Of a DNA stretch of 64,000 nt, positions 53,916-63,165 are shown piece after piece. The position numbers and the translations under genes are program-made. Below the pieces are notes generated by a model, which was given only the letters and a program-made list of their open reading frames with translations, was not told where the DNA came from and made no database searches. Numbering within the stretch: position 1 is the stretch's first letter; each line of letters starts with the position of its first letter. The stretch is from Lachnospiraceae bacterium (lineage in GTDB: Bacteria > Bacillota > Clostridia > Lachnospirales > Lachnospiraceae): NCBI GenBank assembly GCA_022647575.1, contig JALCKY010000003.1, positions 269,001-333,000 of the forward strand, in the 5' to 3' direction.

Positions 53916-54055
53916 TTCGCATTCGCCGGACAGACATCTCCGGCATCCTCCTTCTACCAGTATACCTGAATGGAAAAAATAGTGCTTGCTTATTTAAATA
54001 ACTGTTTAAAAAAGTTATAATAAAAACATCCATTTCAAATCATGAGGGGAACACC

Positions 54056-54541
54056 ATGGCCAACAGCCCTTTCCGAAAAAAAAGTCTTGAAAAACTGAAT
54101 GATCCGGAGCAGCTGAATGATTATATCAGGGTAACCAATCCGGCTGTCTGGATGGTCCTTGCGCTGATCGGGCTTCTTCTTGCCCTGTTCATCCTCTGGG
54201 CCATTTACGGCGAAATCGATATTGAGGAAAAAACGGTCGTCGTCGCAAAGAACGGAGAATCCTGCGTCTACGTTTCCTCCGAATATGCCGGTCAGCTGCA
54301 TGCCGGCCTTCTGGTTGACGGTTTCACGACAGCGGTGAAGATTGTTTCCGTTCCCGCCGAACCGGTCCAGATCACAGCTTCCTTTAATGCAAATGCAAAG
54401 TCCATCGCGAACATGGAGAACGGGGATTATTATTACGCCTGCCCGATTGACTATGCCCTTGACAGTGACGGAATCTATCCCGTCACCGTTTATTTTGACC
54501 AGCTTTCGCCGATCTCGTATCTTTTCAGCAGGGGGGCCTGA
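54056..54541 (+). CDS. short NHLM-type bacteriocin secretion protein (HlyD-like, truncated form)
   Basis: 161 aa. The N-terminus FRKKSLEKLNDPEQLNDYIRVTNPAVW followed by one membrane helix (MVLALIGLLLALFILWAIYG) matches the start of NHLM (Nif11/nitrile-hydratase leader microcin) system secretion proteins. The usual long coiled coil and HlyD barrel are absent; only about 110 residues follow the helix, ending in a beta-rich piece with YPVTVYFDQLSPISYL. A short form can suffice where there is no outer membrane. First gene of the RiPP cluster, 2 bp before the exporter gene, with a GAGGGG site. Confidence 0.75.
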   Translation: MANSPFRKKSLEKLNDPEQLNDYIRVTNPAVWMVLALIGLLLALFILWAIYGEIDIEEKTVVVAKNGESCVYVSSEYAGQLHAGLLVDGFTTAVKIVSVPAEPVQITASFNANAKSIANMENGDYYYACPIDYALDSDGIYPVTVYFDQLSPISYLFSRGA

Positions 54542-54543
54542 CC

Positions 54544-56715
54544 ATGGCCGCCAAACACAGGGAACCGCTGCGGCACGGAATTGCCCATGTGCCGGTCGTG
54601 ATGCAGATGGAAGCACTGGAATGCGGTGCAGCCTCCCTCGGCATGATTCTTGCCTACTACGGACGGTGGGTGCCTCTGACGCAGCTGAGAAAAGACCTCG
54701 GTGTTTCCAGGAACGGCGCCAACGCCATGAATATCCTGGATGCCGCGAAGCTCTACGGGCTGAATTCAAAAGGCTACCGCTACGGGATTGAAAGCCTTCG
54801 GAAGAAAGGCACATTTCCGTGCATCATTCACTGGAACTTCTGCCACTTTCTCGTCCTGGACGGCTTCCGCGGAAATAAAGCCTATCTGAATGATCCGGCA
54901 GGCGGCTCGTATGCCGTTTCCATGGAGCAGTTTGATGAAGGCTATACCGGCATCTGTCTTTTCTTTGAACCCGGCGAAAAATTCCAGCCGGGCGGAAGGC
55001 AGACTTCCATCCTGGCTTTTGCAAAAGAACGCCTGAAGGGTTCGAAGACGGCCATCCTGTTTACGGTCTGCACGACGGTGCTTCTGTCCCTGCTGGGCAT
55101 TTTCAGCCCGGTTTTCTCGCTTGTCTTTGTCGACAGCATTCTGGGAAGCGGCTATCAGCAGTGGCTGACGCCTCTCCTTCTGCTGCTTGCCGGCTTTGCC
55201 GTGTGTACCCTGACCGTCAGCCTGATTAAAACGATTTATTCCTATAAGATCAACGCGAAGTTCTCCGTCCTGGCAAATGCGAAATTCGAATGGCATCTCC
55301 TGCGGCTGCCCGTCGAATTCTTTTCGCAGCGGATGAGCGGCGATATCGAAACCACGCAGGAGAGCAATGAAAGCATTTCCAATACATTCATCCAGACCTT
55401 CGCGCCGCTGATCCTGAATCTGGCGCTGATGCTTCTGTATTTATTTGCCATGATCAATTACAGTCCGCTGATTGCCCTGATCGCCGTGGCGGCCGTCACC
55501 ATCAACCTGCTGGTTTCGCTTCAGCTGTCCAAAAAGAAAATCAATGTCACCAGGGTGCAGACGAATGCAAATGGCAAACTGAACGGAACGACCATCGCCG
55601 GCATCGAAATGGTGGAAACCATCAAGGCAAGCGGAGCCGAAAACGGCTTCTTTGAAAAATGGGCCGGCTATCAGGCCAAGGTCATTTCCCAGCAGCAGCA
55701 GTTCATCCGCCTGGAGAACGGCCTCGGGCTCGTACCGGAACTGGTCACCTCCCTGACCGGCAGCATTGTCCTGGCCGTCGGCGTCTACCTGTCTCTGCAG
55801 GGGAAATTCTCCCTCGGCATGATTGTCGCCTTCCAGGGATTCCTGATGGGCTTCATGACGCCTGCCTCCTCGATTATCAATGCGACAAAAACGGTCCAGG
55901 AAATGAGAACGAATATGGAGCGCGTCCAGGATATCATGGAATATCCTCCGGACGTCATCCCCGAGAAACTGGACAGCGGCGTCGTTTACGAAAAGCTGAG
56001 GGGCGACATCGAACTGAAAAATGTCACCTTCGGATATTCCCGGCTGGATCCGCCGCTGATCGAGAACCTCAGCCTGCACATCCTGCCAGGTCAGAAAATC
56101 GCCTTTGTCGGCGCTTCCGGCTGCGGCAAGTCCACCCTGACAAAGCTGATTTCCGGCTTATACCAGCCATGGAGCGGAGAAGTCCTGCTGGACGGGAAAC
56201 CCCTGCAGGAGATCAGCCGGAGCGTCCTGACCGGATCAGTTGCCGTCGTCGAGCAGGACATCATGCTGTTCGAAGACTCCATCGCCGACAACATCCGGAT
56301 GTGGGACAAAACCATCGAAAATTTTGACGTGATCCTGGCCGCCCGCGATGCCGATATCCATGAAGATATCATGCGCCGCACCGGCGGCTATGAATACCGC
56401 CTCTCCGAAGGAGGACGCAATTTCTCCGGCGGGCAGAGGCAGCGCCTGGAAATTGCCCGCGTGCTTGCACAGGATCCGACTATCATCATCATGGACGAGG
56501 CGACATCGGCACTGGATGCCAAAACGGAATACGATGTCGTCCGGAAGATTCAGGACAGGGGCATTACCGAAATCGTTATTGCACACCGTCTTTCCACGAT
56601 CCGGGACTGCGATATCATTTACATGATGGACCGCGGCGTGATCACGGAACAGGGAACCCATGAGGAACTTTTTGCAAAAGGCGGTCTGTATACGCAGCTG
56701 ATATCCAGCGAATAA
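54544..56715 (+). CDS. C39 peptidase-containing ABC exporter (leader-cleaving)
   Basis: 723 aa. The peptidase domain (residues 1-130) has catalytic C27 (ALECGAAS), H101 (HFLVLDG) and D117 (NDPAGG), so it should cut after a Gly-Gly leader. Six membrane helices (about 160-430) and a nucleotide-binding domain follow: Walker A GASGCGKST, signature SGGQRQRLEIARVL and Walker B IIIMDEATSAL. This is the NHLP-type exporter of RiPP clusters. The two Nif11-like peptides at 60416 and 62807 carry the Gly-Gly site it needs. Gene appears intact. Confidence 0.94.
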   Translation: MAAKHREPLRHGIAHVPVVMQMEALECGAASLGMILAYYGRWVPLTQLRKDLGVSRNGANAMNILDAAKLYGLNSKGYRYGIESLRKKGTFPCIIHWNFCHFLVLDGFRGNKAYLNDPAGGSYAVSMEQFDEGYTGICLFFEPGEKFQPGGRQTSILAFAKERLKGSKTAILFTVCTTVLLSLLGIFSPVFSLVFVDSILGSGYQQWLTPLLLLLAGFAVCTLTVSLIKTIYSYKINAKFSVLANAKFEWHLLRLPVEFFSQRMSGDIETTQESNESISNTFIQTFAPLILNLALMLLYLFAMINYSPLIALIAVAAVTINLLVSLQLSKKKINVTRVQTNANGKLNGTTIAGIEMVETIKASGAENGFFEKWAGYQAKVISQQQQFIRLENGLGLVPELVTSLTGSIVLAVGVYLSLQGKFSLGMIVAFQGFLMGFMTPASSIINATKTVQEMRTNMERVQDIMEYPPDVIPEKLDSGVVYEKLRGDIELKNVTFGYSRLDPPLIENLSLHILPGQKIAFVGASGCGKSTLTKLISGLYQPWSGEVLLDGKPLQEISRSVLTGSVAVVEQDIMLFEDSIADNIRMWDKTIENFDVILAARDADIHEDIMRRTGGYEYRLSEGGRNFSGGQRQRLEIARVLAQDPTIIIMDEATSALDAKTEYDVVRKIQDRGITEIVIAHRLSTIRDCDIIYMMDRGVITEQGTHEELFAKGGLYTQLISSE

Positions 56716-56729
56716 GGAGTCACGCGCAG

Positions 56730-58913
56730 ATGGGTTATTTTGATGAACAGATCAGACAGAAGGAAGAAAATGACGACCGGCGTTTTGAAGACGCTTTTAT
56801 CGGTCTTGCTTCCGCTGTCATGGGCAGTCAGATTGCCGTCTCCGGGGATAACCGGGACTTCCAGATCCGGAATGCCTTTGACGACATTCTGCAGTATTAT
56901 CATGTCGAAAAATTCAAGCTCCCGGATAATCTGGATTCTTTCGACCATCAGCTGGATTCTTTCATCAGCCTGTCCGGACTGATGAAACGGACCGTGAAGC
57001 TGACAGACCGGTGGTACCGCAATGCCATCGGACCTTTTCTTGCTTTTTTCCGTGACTCGGACGGCGTGGTGACCCTGATGCCGGACCGGAACGGCTACAG
57101 CTACCGCGATTATGCAACCGGAAACCGGATCAAGATCACGAAGGAAAATGCAGGACAGTTCCGGACAGAGGCCTACTGTTTCTATAAGCCTTTTCCTTCC
57201 GTGAAAATGACAAAGAAAGACCTGCTGCGCTACATGGTTCAGATACTCACAAAAAACGACATCCGGAAAATCGTGCTGGTGCTGATTCTGATGGCTGTGG
57301 GCGGATTCGGCGGTCTGCTGGTCAATGAAGCTCTTGTCTACCAGACCCTGAGCAAGGCCAACCCCTACCTTTCGTATGTCTATATCATCGGCTCGCTGCT
57401 GATCTGCGTCGTTTCCGTCATCCTTTTAAAATCGATTGCCCAGGCCCTGATCTCAAAAATCAAGACGCGGGTCGGGTCTGCTGTCCAGGCAGCTATCATG
57501 ATGAGGATTATTTCCCTGCCGACGGATTTCTTCCGCAGCTGCAGTTCCGGCGAGCTGGCGGGAAAGATTCACAGCGTCAGCAGTTTCTGTGATTCCGCCG
57601 CAGATACTTTTATCTTTGCTCTCCCGATGTTTTTCCTGACGCTTCTTTACGACGCCTATCTGCTTTCCGTCAAAAGCAGCATCGGCTGGCTGGTTCTTCT
57701 GGAAATGGCCGTCCTGCTTTCCCTGACTGCCATTGTCTATTTTTTCAATAAGAAATACATTGTCCGTAAAATTCAGGCTTCCTCGGTTTCAAGCGGCATG
57801 AATCTCGGCATGATCAACGGCATCCAGAAAATCAAGCTGACAGGAGCGGAAAAACGGGCCTTTTCAAAATGGTCCGACACTTACCGGGAAAATGCGGAAA
57901 TTGCCTATAATCCTCCGCTGATCGTAAAGATTTCGGAAATCATTCCCGTCATCATTCCGCTGTTTTTCATTGTCCTTTATTATTATGTTTTTGCTGCGGA
58001 GTATACCTATGTCGGAAATTTCTATACCTATGAACTGGTCTATGATGCCGTCACTGCTGCGTTCATCGTGCTCTTCCGTCAGCTGATGAACTTCGCGGAA
58101 AGTTCTGCGGCCTATGAAACCATCAAGCCGGTATTCGAAACGGTGCCGGAAACTTCCGGGAAAAAACGGAACATTACGAAACTGAAAGGAAAAATTGAAA
58201 TCAGCCACGTTTCCTTCCGGTACAGCAAAGACATGCCCTATCTGTATGAGGATCTGAATCTTCAGATTAAACGCGGACAGTACGTTGCCATCGTCGGAAA
58301 ATCCGGATGCGGAAAATCCTCCCTGGTCCGGCTGCTGCTGGGATTCGAAAAACCGGAAAAAGGAGCCATTTACTACGACGGCGAAGATCTTTCGGAAATC
58401 AGCCTGCCTTCTCTCCGGCGGAGGATCGGCACCGTCATGCAGAATGCAAAACTGTTTACAGGAGACATCTACTACAACATCATCATTTCCGCACCATGGC
58501 TTAAAATGCAGGATGCCTGGGACGCGGCTGAAACCGCAGGCATTGCCGACGACATCCGGAAACTGCCCATGGGAATGCAGACACTGATGACCGAGGATCA
58601 GAGCGGACTGTCCGGCGGACAGAGGCAGCGGCTTGTCATTGCCCGTGCCATTGCGCAGAAGCCGAATATCCTGATCATGGATGAGGCGACTTCCGCACTG
58701 GACAACGTCACGCAGAAAAAGATCGCGGATGCGCTGAGCGCTCTGCACTGCACCCGGATTGTCATCGCGCACCGGCTCTCGACCGTCAGAAACTGCGACC
58801 GCATCCTGGTACTGGATCAGGGAAAAATCGCGGAAGACGGGACCTATGAAGAACTGATTGAAAATAAGGGAATTTTTGCCGATCTGGTATCCAGACAGCA
58901 GATAGGATTCTGA
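56730..58913 (+). CDS. second ABC exporter of the RiPP cluster (no active peptidase)
   Basis: 727 aa. An N-terminal region of about 160 residues has no catalytic Cys/His set and resembles the degenerate domain of NHLM-type partner ATPases (IKITKENAGQFRTEAYCFYKPFPS). Six membrane helices and a nucleotide-binding domain follow, with Walker A GKSGCGKSS, signature LSGGQRQRLVIARAI and Walker B ILIMDEATSAL. In NHLM systems this protein pairs with the C39 exporter as a heterodimer. It begins 14 bp after the first exporter and ends one base before the radical SAM start, so the genes are tightly coupled. AAGGAG site. Confidence 0.9.
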   Translation: MGYFDEQIRQKEENDDRRFEDAFIGLASAVMGSQIAVSGDNRDFQIRNAFDDILQYYHVEKFKLPDNLDSFDHQLDSFISLSGLMKRTVKLTDRWYRNAIGPFLAFFRDSDGVVTLMPDRNGYSYRDYATGNRIKITKENAGQFRTEAYCFYKPFPSVKMTKKDLLRYMVQILTKNDIRKIVLVLILMAVGGFGGLLVNEALVYQTLSKANPYLSYVYIIGSLLICVVSVILLKSIAQALISKIKTRVGSAVQAAIMMRIISLPTDFFRSCSSGELAGKIHSVSSFCDSAADTFIFALPMFFLTLLYDAYLLSVKSSIGWLVLLEMAVLLSLTAIVYFFNKKYIVRKIQASSVSSGMNLGMINGIQKIKLTGAEKRAFSKWSDTYRENAEIAYNPPLIVKISEIIPVIIPLFFIVLYYYVFAAEYTYVGNFYTYELVYDAVTAAFIVLFRQLMNFAESSAAYETIKPVFETVPETSGKKRNITKLKGKIEISHVSFRYSKDMPYLYEDLNLQIKRGQYVAIVGKSGCGKSSLVRLLLGFEKPEKGAIYYDGEDLSEISLPSLRRRIGTVMQNAKLFTGDIYYNIIISAPWLKMQDAWDAAETAGIADDIRKLPMGMQTLMTEDQSGLSGGQRQRLVIARAIAQKPNILIMDEATSALDNVTQKKIADALSALHCTRIVIAHRLSTVRNCDRILVLDQGKIAEDGTYEELIENKGIFADLVSRQQIGF

Positions 58914-58914
58914 A

Positions 58915-60343
58915 ATGAAATACATTCTCTCAGATACGATTGCGCTTCGTTCCTGGCAGGGGATACCTCATGCCTACTATGAAAAAAACCAGAAGTTCGC
59001 CAAAGGCCTGACCCGCGACGAATTCCTGATGCTGCTTCGCTGCAACGGAAAAATCGAGCTGGAGGAAGATGAAGTCCTGCGCTCCCTTCTGGAAAAGAAA
59101 CTCTGCCGGCCGGCAGAGGACGGCGATGCACTGACCTCCTGGCAGAGGCTGAAGCTCTGCAGCAATCCTTATTTCCCGCGAATGTTCTGGTCGGTCACGG
59201 ACCGCTGCGGCTCGAACTGCCGGTACTGCTACAATGCTGCCGGAGCAGAATCACCGGTAAATGAATTCTCATGGGAAGAGTGCCGGAAACTGATTCAGGA
59301 GGCGGCAGAATGCGGTGTCCAGACCGTCAAGCTCTCCGGCGGCGAACCGTTCCTGCATCCGCATTTTACGGAGATCCTGCGGGAGATCCGGGCAGCCGGC
59401 ATGCAGGTTGACCGGATCTACACCTCCGGCGAAAACCTGACGCAGGAAATTCTTGATGAAATAAAAAACACGGAACAGCCTCCTGTCATAAAACTTTCCT
59501 TTGACGGACTGGGCTGTCAGGATCGCTGTCACGGCAGAGAAGGCGCGGAAAAAGAAGCGCTTGAAGCTATCCGGCTGTGCATGCAGAACGGAATCCGGGT
59601 GCAGGCTGTCATGAATCTGAACAGGACCAACCGGGATGCCCTGCTTCCCACGGCACTGTTTCTTCAGGAACCGGCATTGACACTCTCCAGATCACCCGCA
59701 CGACCGAATCCCCCCGCTGGAAGATGTGTGCGCTGAACGATTCCCTGGAGCCGGAAGAATACTATGACTGCCTGCTGAGATTTACCTCTGACTATCTGAA
59801 AAGCGGGGCAAAGATGCCGGTGGAAATCTGGAAATTCCTGAATCTGGATCCTGAGAAAATCAAAGAAGACCTGAAAAATAAAAGAAAAACAGCTGACGGA
59901 AATACAGAACGCAGGGAAACGGACAGCCGGGCTGCGGATGACGGAGAAACCGGTTCAAAATACTTCGAAAGGAATTTTGTCTGTGCGGATAACCGGAATA
60001 TGATTTCCGTTTCTGCCGACGGCGAACTCTATCCCTGCATCACTATGACGGGACTGTTCCACGAAAAAGGCATTTCCTTCGGAAATGTCAAAAAGAACGG
60101 TCTGCAGACATATCTGCAGAGCGGGCCTTATCTGACGGAAGTATGCCGGACCCTCGGCGATTTCAAAAAGAGAATCCGGAATGCGGATCCTGCGGGTATT
60201 TCCCTTCCTGCGGCGGCGGATGCCCCGCAATTGCACTTGCACAGACCGGCAGCCTCCGGAACCGAAGTCTGGTCCAGTGCGTCTTTTATAAAAATCAAAT
60301 CCCGGAAAGAATAAAAAAGATAATTGAAGAAATGAATTTGTAA
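58915..60343 (+). pseudogene. radical SAM/SPASM peptide maturase, two frameshifts
   Basis: Once joined across frames, about 476 residues. The radical SAM cluster is C98-x3-C102-x2-C105 (DRCGSNCRYCYNAAG), followed by the GGEPFLHP motif. An N-terminal RRE-like, PqqD-type region (residues 1-90) precedes it. The C-terminal SPASM domain has CADNRNMISVSADGELYPC and CGSCGYFPSCGGGCPA...CVFYK. Two single-base losses break the frame: near 59670 (QE then AGID in the family pattern) and near 60165 in an A5 run (GDFKK then ENPECG). Protein-level conservation continues across both, so they are recent or sequencing errors. It would modify the Nif11-like peptides. Confidence 0.88.
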
Positions 60344-60415
60344 ATACACATCAGAGATGATAAAATTTAAATGTCCGTTTAAATCATGATGTAAAATCAG
60401 AATGGAGGGTTCATA

Positions 60416-60634
60416 ATGGAACAAAATGAATTGATTGAAAAACTCACGAATAATACAGAATTTGTAAAAAAAGCTGCCTCCTGCAAAGACGCAGCTTCTC
60501 TGGCAGCACTTGCCAAGGAGAGCGGAGTCGAAATTCCCGGGGATCTGGCAGAAAAAATTCTCGGAATGCTCAATCCTGATGACGGCGAACTGAATATTGA
60601 TGAATTAAAATCAGTTTCCGGAGGCAAATGCTGA
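60416..60634 (+). CDS. Nif11-like RiPP precursor ending GG-KC
   Basis: 72 aa: a Nif11/N11P-type leader with the start ELIEKLTNNTEF, the helical KDAASLAALAKESGVEI block, an acidic hinge (NPDDGELNIDELKSV) and the cleavage signal SGG, then only Lys-Cys before the stop. A GGAGG site precedes the ATG and a strong terminator follows, so the gene truly ends here. Cutting after Gly-Gly would release a dipeptide. Other options: only the leader-bound form is modified, or residues are added to the C-terminus. Paralogue of 62807-63028. Confidence 0.88.
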   Translation: MEQNELIEKLTNNTEFVKKAASCKDAASLAALAKESGVEIPGDLAEKILGMLNPDDGELNIDELKSVSGGKC

Positions 60635-60657
60635 TCCGGTTCTCAGAATTCTGCAAG

Positions 60658-60686
60658 GCTGCGCACACTGCGCAGCTTTTTTTTTT
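60658..60686 (+). terminator. intrinsic terminator of the RiPP operon
   Basis: GCTGCGC / GCGCAGC stem with a 5-base loop, followed by ten T residues, 23 bp after the precursor stop. Confidence 0.93.
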
Positions 60687-60719
60687 ACCTCTTCTGTCCG
60701 CTGTCTTACGCACCGTCCG

Positions 60720-61139
60720 TTATTTCACCGGATTATCCGCTATCCTAATATCGAGAATATCATCTACGGGAATCCTGCAGCCGTCTTCCATGACCGCGCA
60801 TCTTTCAAACTCTTCTATTTTCCTGAGCTTCCCGTGCACCGTCCGGAAAGTGCCTCCTTCTTTCCGTTCATCCGGAATAAAGTAGGTGATCTCCGCTTCC
60901 GGTCCGTTTCCGGTCTGTTCCGCAAGTTTTCCAAGAATTTCATTCAGTGCTTCTTTTCTGTCTTCAGCCAGTTCCGGCCTGCTCTCCGTAAGCCTCGCAG
61001 TTTCCTGGACAGCCTCTTCATAGCCGGTCAGGGCTGCAAACGGAGAAAACTGCGCAGCACGGCCGCTGAGCGGCATCTGTGGATGGACGGCAGAAACCGG
61101 ATGCGGAAGATTCAGGATATCGTCATATTTCCCGCTCAT
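60720..61139 (-). CDS. YolD-like protein
   Basis: 139 aa. The family core KYDDILNLPHPVSAVHPQMPLSGRAAQFSPFAALTGYEE and EITYFIPDERKEGGTFRTVHGKLRKIEE match YolD-like proteins, which are found beside Y-family polymerases and thought to work with them in damage-induced mutagenesis. Its ATG overlaps the polymerase stop by four bases (61136-61139), so it is the second gene of a two-gene operon. No LexA-type box was identified with confidence. Confidence 0.9.
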   Translation of the reverse strand: MSGKYDDILNLPHPVSAVHPQMPLSGRAAQFSPFAALTGYEEAVQETARLTESRPELAEDRKEALNEILGKLAEQTGNGPEAEITYFIPDERKEGGTFRTVHGKLRKIEEFERCAVMEDGCRIPVDDILDIRIADNPVK

Positions 61140-62680
61140 GCCCTGTGCCCTCCGATCTGCTGATTGCGCTGCAGGGAAGTCGCACCTTCCTGAAGATCCA
61201 TACCCTTGACAATCGCATTCTTTCCGTATTTCTTCTTGATTTCAAGCAGGGCTTTCTGGCGCTTTTTCTCCTTTTCCAGTTCTGCTTCTTCTCCCTCTTT
61301 TTTCTCATCAAGCGCTGCATAATCCGTAAATAAATCCAGCTGTTCCGGTTTTCCGGCATCTTCCTTTGCTGCTGCTTCCGCGATGACGTTATTTGCCGTT
61401 ATCGAGATCCTGCGCACCAGAAGATTCCTGTCCGTGATGCGGTCATACAGTTCTTCCGCCGCATCCATGATTCTTTTCGTCGAGGAAGTCATCCTTCCGG
61501 TATTTGCCGTTCCGTGGGCAGACTTCGGCACGGGTCTTCCATAGCGGTCAATCGTGACCGGGCCGTGATATTTCGCTCTTCTTTTCGGATCGGACAGGTT
61601 TTCAATGTCATAACCGACATTCATGACAATCTGGTCGGTGACCAGCCCTTTGTCCACCAGATCAAGCGACAGAAGGTCCGCCATTTCCCTGGCGACAAGC
61701 TTTGCCTTTTCGAAATCATAGGGCGACTGAAGAACCTGTCCCGAGCCCAGACTGTTCTTCTCCGGCCGGTAGGCCTTGATGTCTGCTATCGTACAAGGTT
61801 CCCACCCCCAGGCGTGATCAATCAGCAATTCCGCATTGATGCCGAAAAGCCTGTTCAGGAGATCTTCATTATGGAAATCCCCCGAACCTCCGAGGGAGCA
61901 GCGCGCGATATCTCCCATGGTAAAGAACCCGTTCTCCTCCAGTCTGGAGGCATATCCCTTTCCGACCCGCCAGAAATCCGTCAGCGGCCGGTGATCCCAG
62001 AGAAGCTTCCGGTAGCTGAATTCATTTAACTCTGCAATGCGGACACCGTTTTTGTCTGCAGGAATATGTTTCGCCTGAATATCCATGGCAATCTTGCTGA
62101 GGTACAGATTCGTACCGATTCCGGCCGTCGCAGTGATTCCGGTCTGCCGCAGCACGTCCAGAATCATTTTCATGGCAAGCTCTCTTGGCGACATGGCATA
62201 CGTCTTCAGATAGTCCGTGACGTCCATGAACACTTCATCGATGGAATAGACATGGATGTCCTCCGGAGCGATATATTTCAGGTAAATATGATAGATATGC
62301 GTACTGTATTCCATGTAATAGGCCATCCGCGGCACTGCCGCGATATAGTCAAGCGCCAGTTCAGGAGATTTCGCCAGTTCTTCCGCATTGCAGGAGGACC
62401 CGGAAAAAGTATGTCCCGGCGCCTTCCGGAGCCTTTCCGCATTGATCTCCCTGACCTTCTGAACGACTTCAAAAAGACGGGCACGGCCGGGGATTCCGTA
62501 TGATTTCAGGGACGGGGATACTGCCAGACAGATTGTTTTTTCCGTGCGGCTGACATCCGCCACAACGAGGTTGGTCGTCAGGGGGTCAAAGCCGCGCTCC
62601 GTACACTCGACCGAAGCATAAAATGACTTCAGGTCGATTGCGATATAGGTTCTGTCCGTCCTGTCACTTAGCCGTTCCAT
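61136..62680 (-). CDS. Y-family DNA polymerase (UmuC/DinB-like)
   Basis: 514 aa translesion polymerase. Catalytic motifs: IAIDLKSFYASVE near residue 15 and VYSIDEVFMDVTDY near 150; helix-hairpin-helix region (FWRVGKGYASRLEENGFFTMGDIA); little-finger domain (SLGSGQVLQSPYDFEKAKLVAREMADLL). The C-terminus has QLDLF, a match to the clamp-binding motif QLxLF, followed by a charged helix. With YolD this is the Gram-positive UV-damage module. It lies between the two RiPP precursor genes but has no evident link with them. Confidence 0.94.
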   Translation of the reverse strand: MERLSDRTDRTYIAIDLKSFYASVECTERGFDPLTTNLVVADVSRTEKTICLAVSPSLKSYGIPGRARLFEVVQKVREINAERLRKAPGHTFSGSSCNAEELAKSPELALDYIAAVPRMAYYMEYSTHIYHIYLKYIAPEDIHVYSIDEVFMDVTDYLKTYAMSPRELAMKMILDVLRQTGITATAGIGTNLYLSKIAMDIQAKHIPADKNGVRIAELNEFSYRKLLWDHRPLTDFWRVGKGYASRLEENGFFTMGDIARCSLGGSGDFHNEDLLNRLFGINAELLIDHAWGWEPCTIADIKAYRPEKNSLGSGQVLQSPYDFEKAKLVAREMADLLSLDLVDKGLVTDQIVMNVGYDIENLSDPKRRAKYHGPVTIDRYGRPVPKSAHGTANTGRMTSSTKRIMDAAEELYDRITDRNLLVRRISITANNVIAEAAAKEDAGKPEQLDLFTDYAALDEKKEGEEAELEKEKKRQKALLEIKKKYGKNAIVKGMDLQEGATSLQRNQQIGGHRA

Positions 62681-62705
62681 TTTTCCTCCTGTTCATATTT
62701 TACCG

Positions 62706-62746
62706 CAAAAAAACACTCCCGCAAACTGACTTTGCAGGAGTGTTTC
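62706..62746 (-). terminator. intrinsic terminator of the second precursor gene
   Basis: On the minus strand AAACACTCC...GGAGTGTTT with an inner GCAAA/TTTGC stem, followed by T residues. It lies about 60 bp after the precursor stop. Confidence 0.88.
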
Positions 62747-62806
62747 TGCTGCTGCCCGAAACCGGCTTACAGATGTCCGGAAACCCGGACTTTGTTTATG
62801 AACCGA

Positions 62807-63028
62807 TCAGCACTTTTTTCCGCCGGAAACAGCACGGAGAGCATCCGATCCCAGTTCTCCTTCTGACTGTTCAAGAACGGAGATAGCTTCCTTTGCCTCA
62901 TCTTCTGTGATTTCCACGCCCTTTTCTTTTGCAAATGCAATCATTGCTGCCGGGTCTTTGATGGCAGAAGCTGCATCGATAACAGCCGGGTCCTCTGTAA
63001 GTTTTTCAATCAGCTCTTCTTTTGACAT
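62807..63028 (-). CDS. second Nif11-like RiPP precursor ending GG-KKC
   Basis: 73 aa from the ATG at 63028, eight bases after AGGGAG; a GTG three codons upstream overlaps that site. The leader aligns with the first precursor: EELIEKLTEDPAV, IKDPAAMIAFAKEKGVEI, EGELGSDALRAVSGG, then Lys-Lys-Cys and stop. It stands alone with its own terminator, 2.2 kb from the cluster and on the opposite strand. The shared leader suggests the same enzymes process it; different promoters would allow separate control. Confidence 0.87.
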   Translation of the reverse strand: MSKEELIEKLTEDPAVIDAASAIKDPAAMIAFAKEKGVEITEDEAKEAISVLEQSEGELGSDALRAVSGGKKC

Positions 63029-63165
63029 CGCAATCACTCCCTTCTATAAAAAATTGATATCAAAAGAATAACAGGCAACCAACAACAAATCCGCAACAAA
63101 AATTAAATTTTCAAAAGCGTCCGCCCGCAACTGTTTACCCTCTGAGGCACGATATCTTCAGACGT

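Noticed and set aside
57864-58925. 353-codon open frame antisense to the second ABC exporter
   Set aside because: Shadow of the nucleotide-binding domain on the other strand.
59660-60180. Programmed ribosomal frameshifting in the radical SAM gene
   Set aside because: Two separate shifts would be needed and the first site has no slippery heptamer; an indel is the simpler explanation.
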